A stretch of 64,000 bases of DNA from Candidula unifasciata (taxonomy: Eukaryota; Mollusca; Gastropoda; Stylommatophora; Geomitridae). Where the stretch lies: positions 163,371 to 227,370 of the forward strand of contig CAJHNH020000830.1 in assembly GCA_905116865.2 (NCBI GenBank), written 5' to 3'. Made by a program: the position numbers and the translations under genes. The notes beneath the pieces were generated by a model. It was not told the DNA's origin, ran no database searches, and saw only the letters and a list, made by a program, of their open reading frames with translations. This document shows positions 48,901 to 51,900 of the stretch, one piece after another (within the stretch, counting starts at the first letter, position 1; the number at the start of each line of letters is the position of its first letter).

Positions 48901-51900
48901 TACACGCTCTCCCACAAGGCACTAACCATGTCTGCCTTATCATGTATCAGTATTCCACGAAGTTGTGCAGAGCCAGCCAGTCTGTCTGTCTGTTCATTTC
49001 CCAACACACAGGCGAAAAAATCCAGACAATACTCCTCACCCTGTCCTCCGCAGTAAAGCATGCCACTCTGCACGAAGCATACCTGTTCTAATCTTCCTCA
49101 GCATGCTTTCTGAGTCAGTTACAATCACGATGTGTGTGTGTGTGATATTCTGTAGCTGTTGTTCCCAAATAAAAATAATCAGTGTGAAATTTATGGTGAT
49201 AAAAATGTATGAATTTGGCTTGTGATATAAATAATGTACATTTGGCTAAACATTGTCAGAAAGATTGCCATAGGATTTTTTTTAAAAATATGATTACCCA
49301 CACTCTGTGCCATAAAATGAAGAGTGTTTCATGACCATCTTTGTTAATAAAACTGGAAAAATACATTTCTGGATGTTCATGTAGAGCAAAATAATTTCAC
49401 AAAAGGAAGTTTGAGATCGATGTATGACAAGCTAGGTGTCCTGTCAAGAAATAAATGGCTAACCATTCAGAGATCAATGAGTGTAGCTCTTTAGCAAATA
49501 TTACTGTGTAGATCACATATTTTTGTCAGGTCTTTATGAGATGAATGATCAGTTATCTTCTTTAGATATCCAGTAAAACCTTACTAACATGAACATTCTT
49601 AAGAGGAACACTTGATTAACATAAACAAAATGTTTGTCCCAGCAGGGATATATTATTATTATTCCCCAGTTAGTACTCATTTAAACAAAAAATGTTGGTT
49701 CGATTTTTGGTTCCTTTGGAATGTGTGTTTTACACTGGGAAGGCTAACCAGATCAACAAATGCCTGTAGAAGTCCGATGTGTCAGACAAAAGGCACAAAT
49801 ATCACAACCTTGCTGTAATTTGGCACAATTACATAATTACATCTTTAGCTATGCAATATTTTTTTTAAAATAATTATGGGCTCAGTCTTTGGTCCCTAGG
49901 ATTGTGTGTTAATAAGGTTTTACTTACTGTATTCTTGCGCGATAAATTGAGACATACGTTAATTTTAATAAATATCTAATGTTTCAGGAGACATAATGAT
50001 TGACTACACATATGTTGAATGCACTTCAGCCTGCATGCAGTGCCTGGCATCATTCACCAAAAGTTATCCAGAATATCGCCAGCAGGAAATTAAAGTAGCT
50101 CTCCGGGAGGGTCTCAAGTACATAAGCAATAAACAACGGCCCGATGGGTCATGGGAGGGCAGCTGGGGGGTGTGTTTCACTTACGGGGCCTGGTTTGCTC
50201 TGGAGGCCTACAGTTGCATGGGCTACACTTATGACAGTGGGGAAGAGGTGCCTGATGAGATCAAAAGAGGATGTGAATTTCTGCTTGATAAACAGATGGA
50301 GGATGGAGGTTGGGGTGAGAACTTTGAGTCTTGTGAAATCAGGGAGTATGTCAACAGTGAGACATCACAAGTTGTCAACACATGCTGGGCAGTGCTGGGA
50401 CTGTTGGCTGTGAAGTAAGTATGTCTCTGCTTGTGTTCAGTCTATCGTCAGTCTTATAGTTCCACCTGCGTATTGCCATGAATTTAAAATGCTGTGCCAT
50501 CTCCACAGAGAAGGTTGGCTTCTGTTGATATGTGCATCTGCAGCTGTCTTTGGGAATGTTACCTGGTGAGGCTATAGTTTCTTCCACAGTGCGATTCCCA
50601 CACCATTCTCAAAAAGCCACGAAAATTGTCTTTTTTTTGTTGTTGTTGAAATTATTTGACCATGATGGTCATCTTTTCTTGTTCACTGGCGGATGGTTCT
50701 AGCTAATCGTCAGATTCATGCAATCAATAGTCTTGTTCAAGTACATGAGTTTTGAGTGGACGTTCATTTTACAGGCCTGGCTTATTTTTATGCAGACTGT
50801 TGGTTCCTTGTTTATCAGGCAGATATTTCAAGGAAACATCCCTTATTTATTGACCGTTAAACATGCTTGTTAGGAGGCAGTGCATCTGTATTTTGTCCCC
50901 ACCATAATTGGGCTCGGAGCCCAAATGGGAGACCATGGAAATCTTCTTCTTGGCGTTCTATTTCTGTAAACTTTGGTGAAAAGTTCCGGTTGTTCATCCA
51001 CCTCTGGCCTTTAAACTGGTTCCAGAACCTGAATGTTGCTTGCACATCCATTTTACAAATCTGACTTATTTGTATGCAGACTGTTGGTTCCTCGCCTCTC
51101 AGGCAGATGCACTCCGACATCAAAAGAAACCCCCAATTAGTTGACTTTTACGACATGCTTGTTGGGTAGGCAGTGGGTCTATTCTTGTTTCCCCATAATG
51201 GGGCCCCAGAACCCACATGCGGAACCATAATAATAAAATGTTGCAGAATGTGTTCACGTAATATCTAAGCCACAGATCTGCCATTCTGCCATGTTTAATT
51301 TGCTGAGGAAGTAGAAAATGAATGAGGTTCATTTGGTAAAGGACCCAGACATGACAGAGGAAAGAACATAGTCAAATTCTGTGGAGAAAAAGTTGTACTG
51401 TCTCTACAGTGCTGCACTGTATCAGCAGTGGATACAGTGTATCAACCATTAACTATTGGAATATTACATCTGAAGAGCCTAATCTCTTTCATGGTGCGAT
51501 TCTCTTACCACTGTAAAAACCATGATAGTGGGCCACAACAGAAATCAAATTCTGGTAAAAGTTGGGGATTATGTAGAAAATGTTTCCGTTACAGATGTCG
51601 TATTAAAACAACATTCTGCCTGCACTTTGCGTAATGGTAACAGCAATTTCATATTCCAACAAAGCTGTTAAATGTCAGTGGTTTAGAAAGAATGGTAATA
51701 GGAGCTTGGCTCCTGAAAGAAGAGATACGAGTTGCCTAGTACATAAGGTTTGCACGTAATATTTGAGACATATTTGGTATGGGAATACATGAAGTAGAGA
51801 ATTAGTTTGAAATTGGTATAGACCGAGTTTGTTCACTAGGTGTGATGAGCGCTACATTCTGCAAAAGACATCTATATGATGATGTATGGTAAAAAAATTT

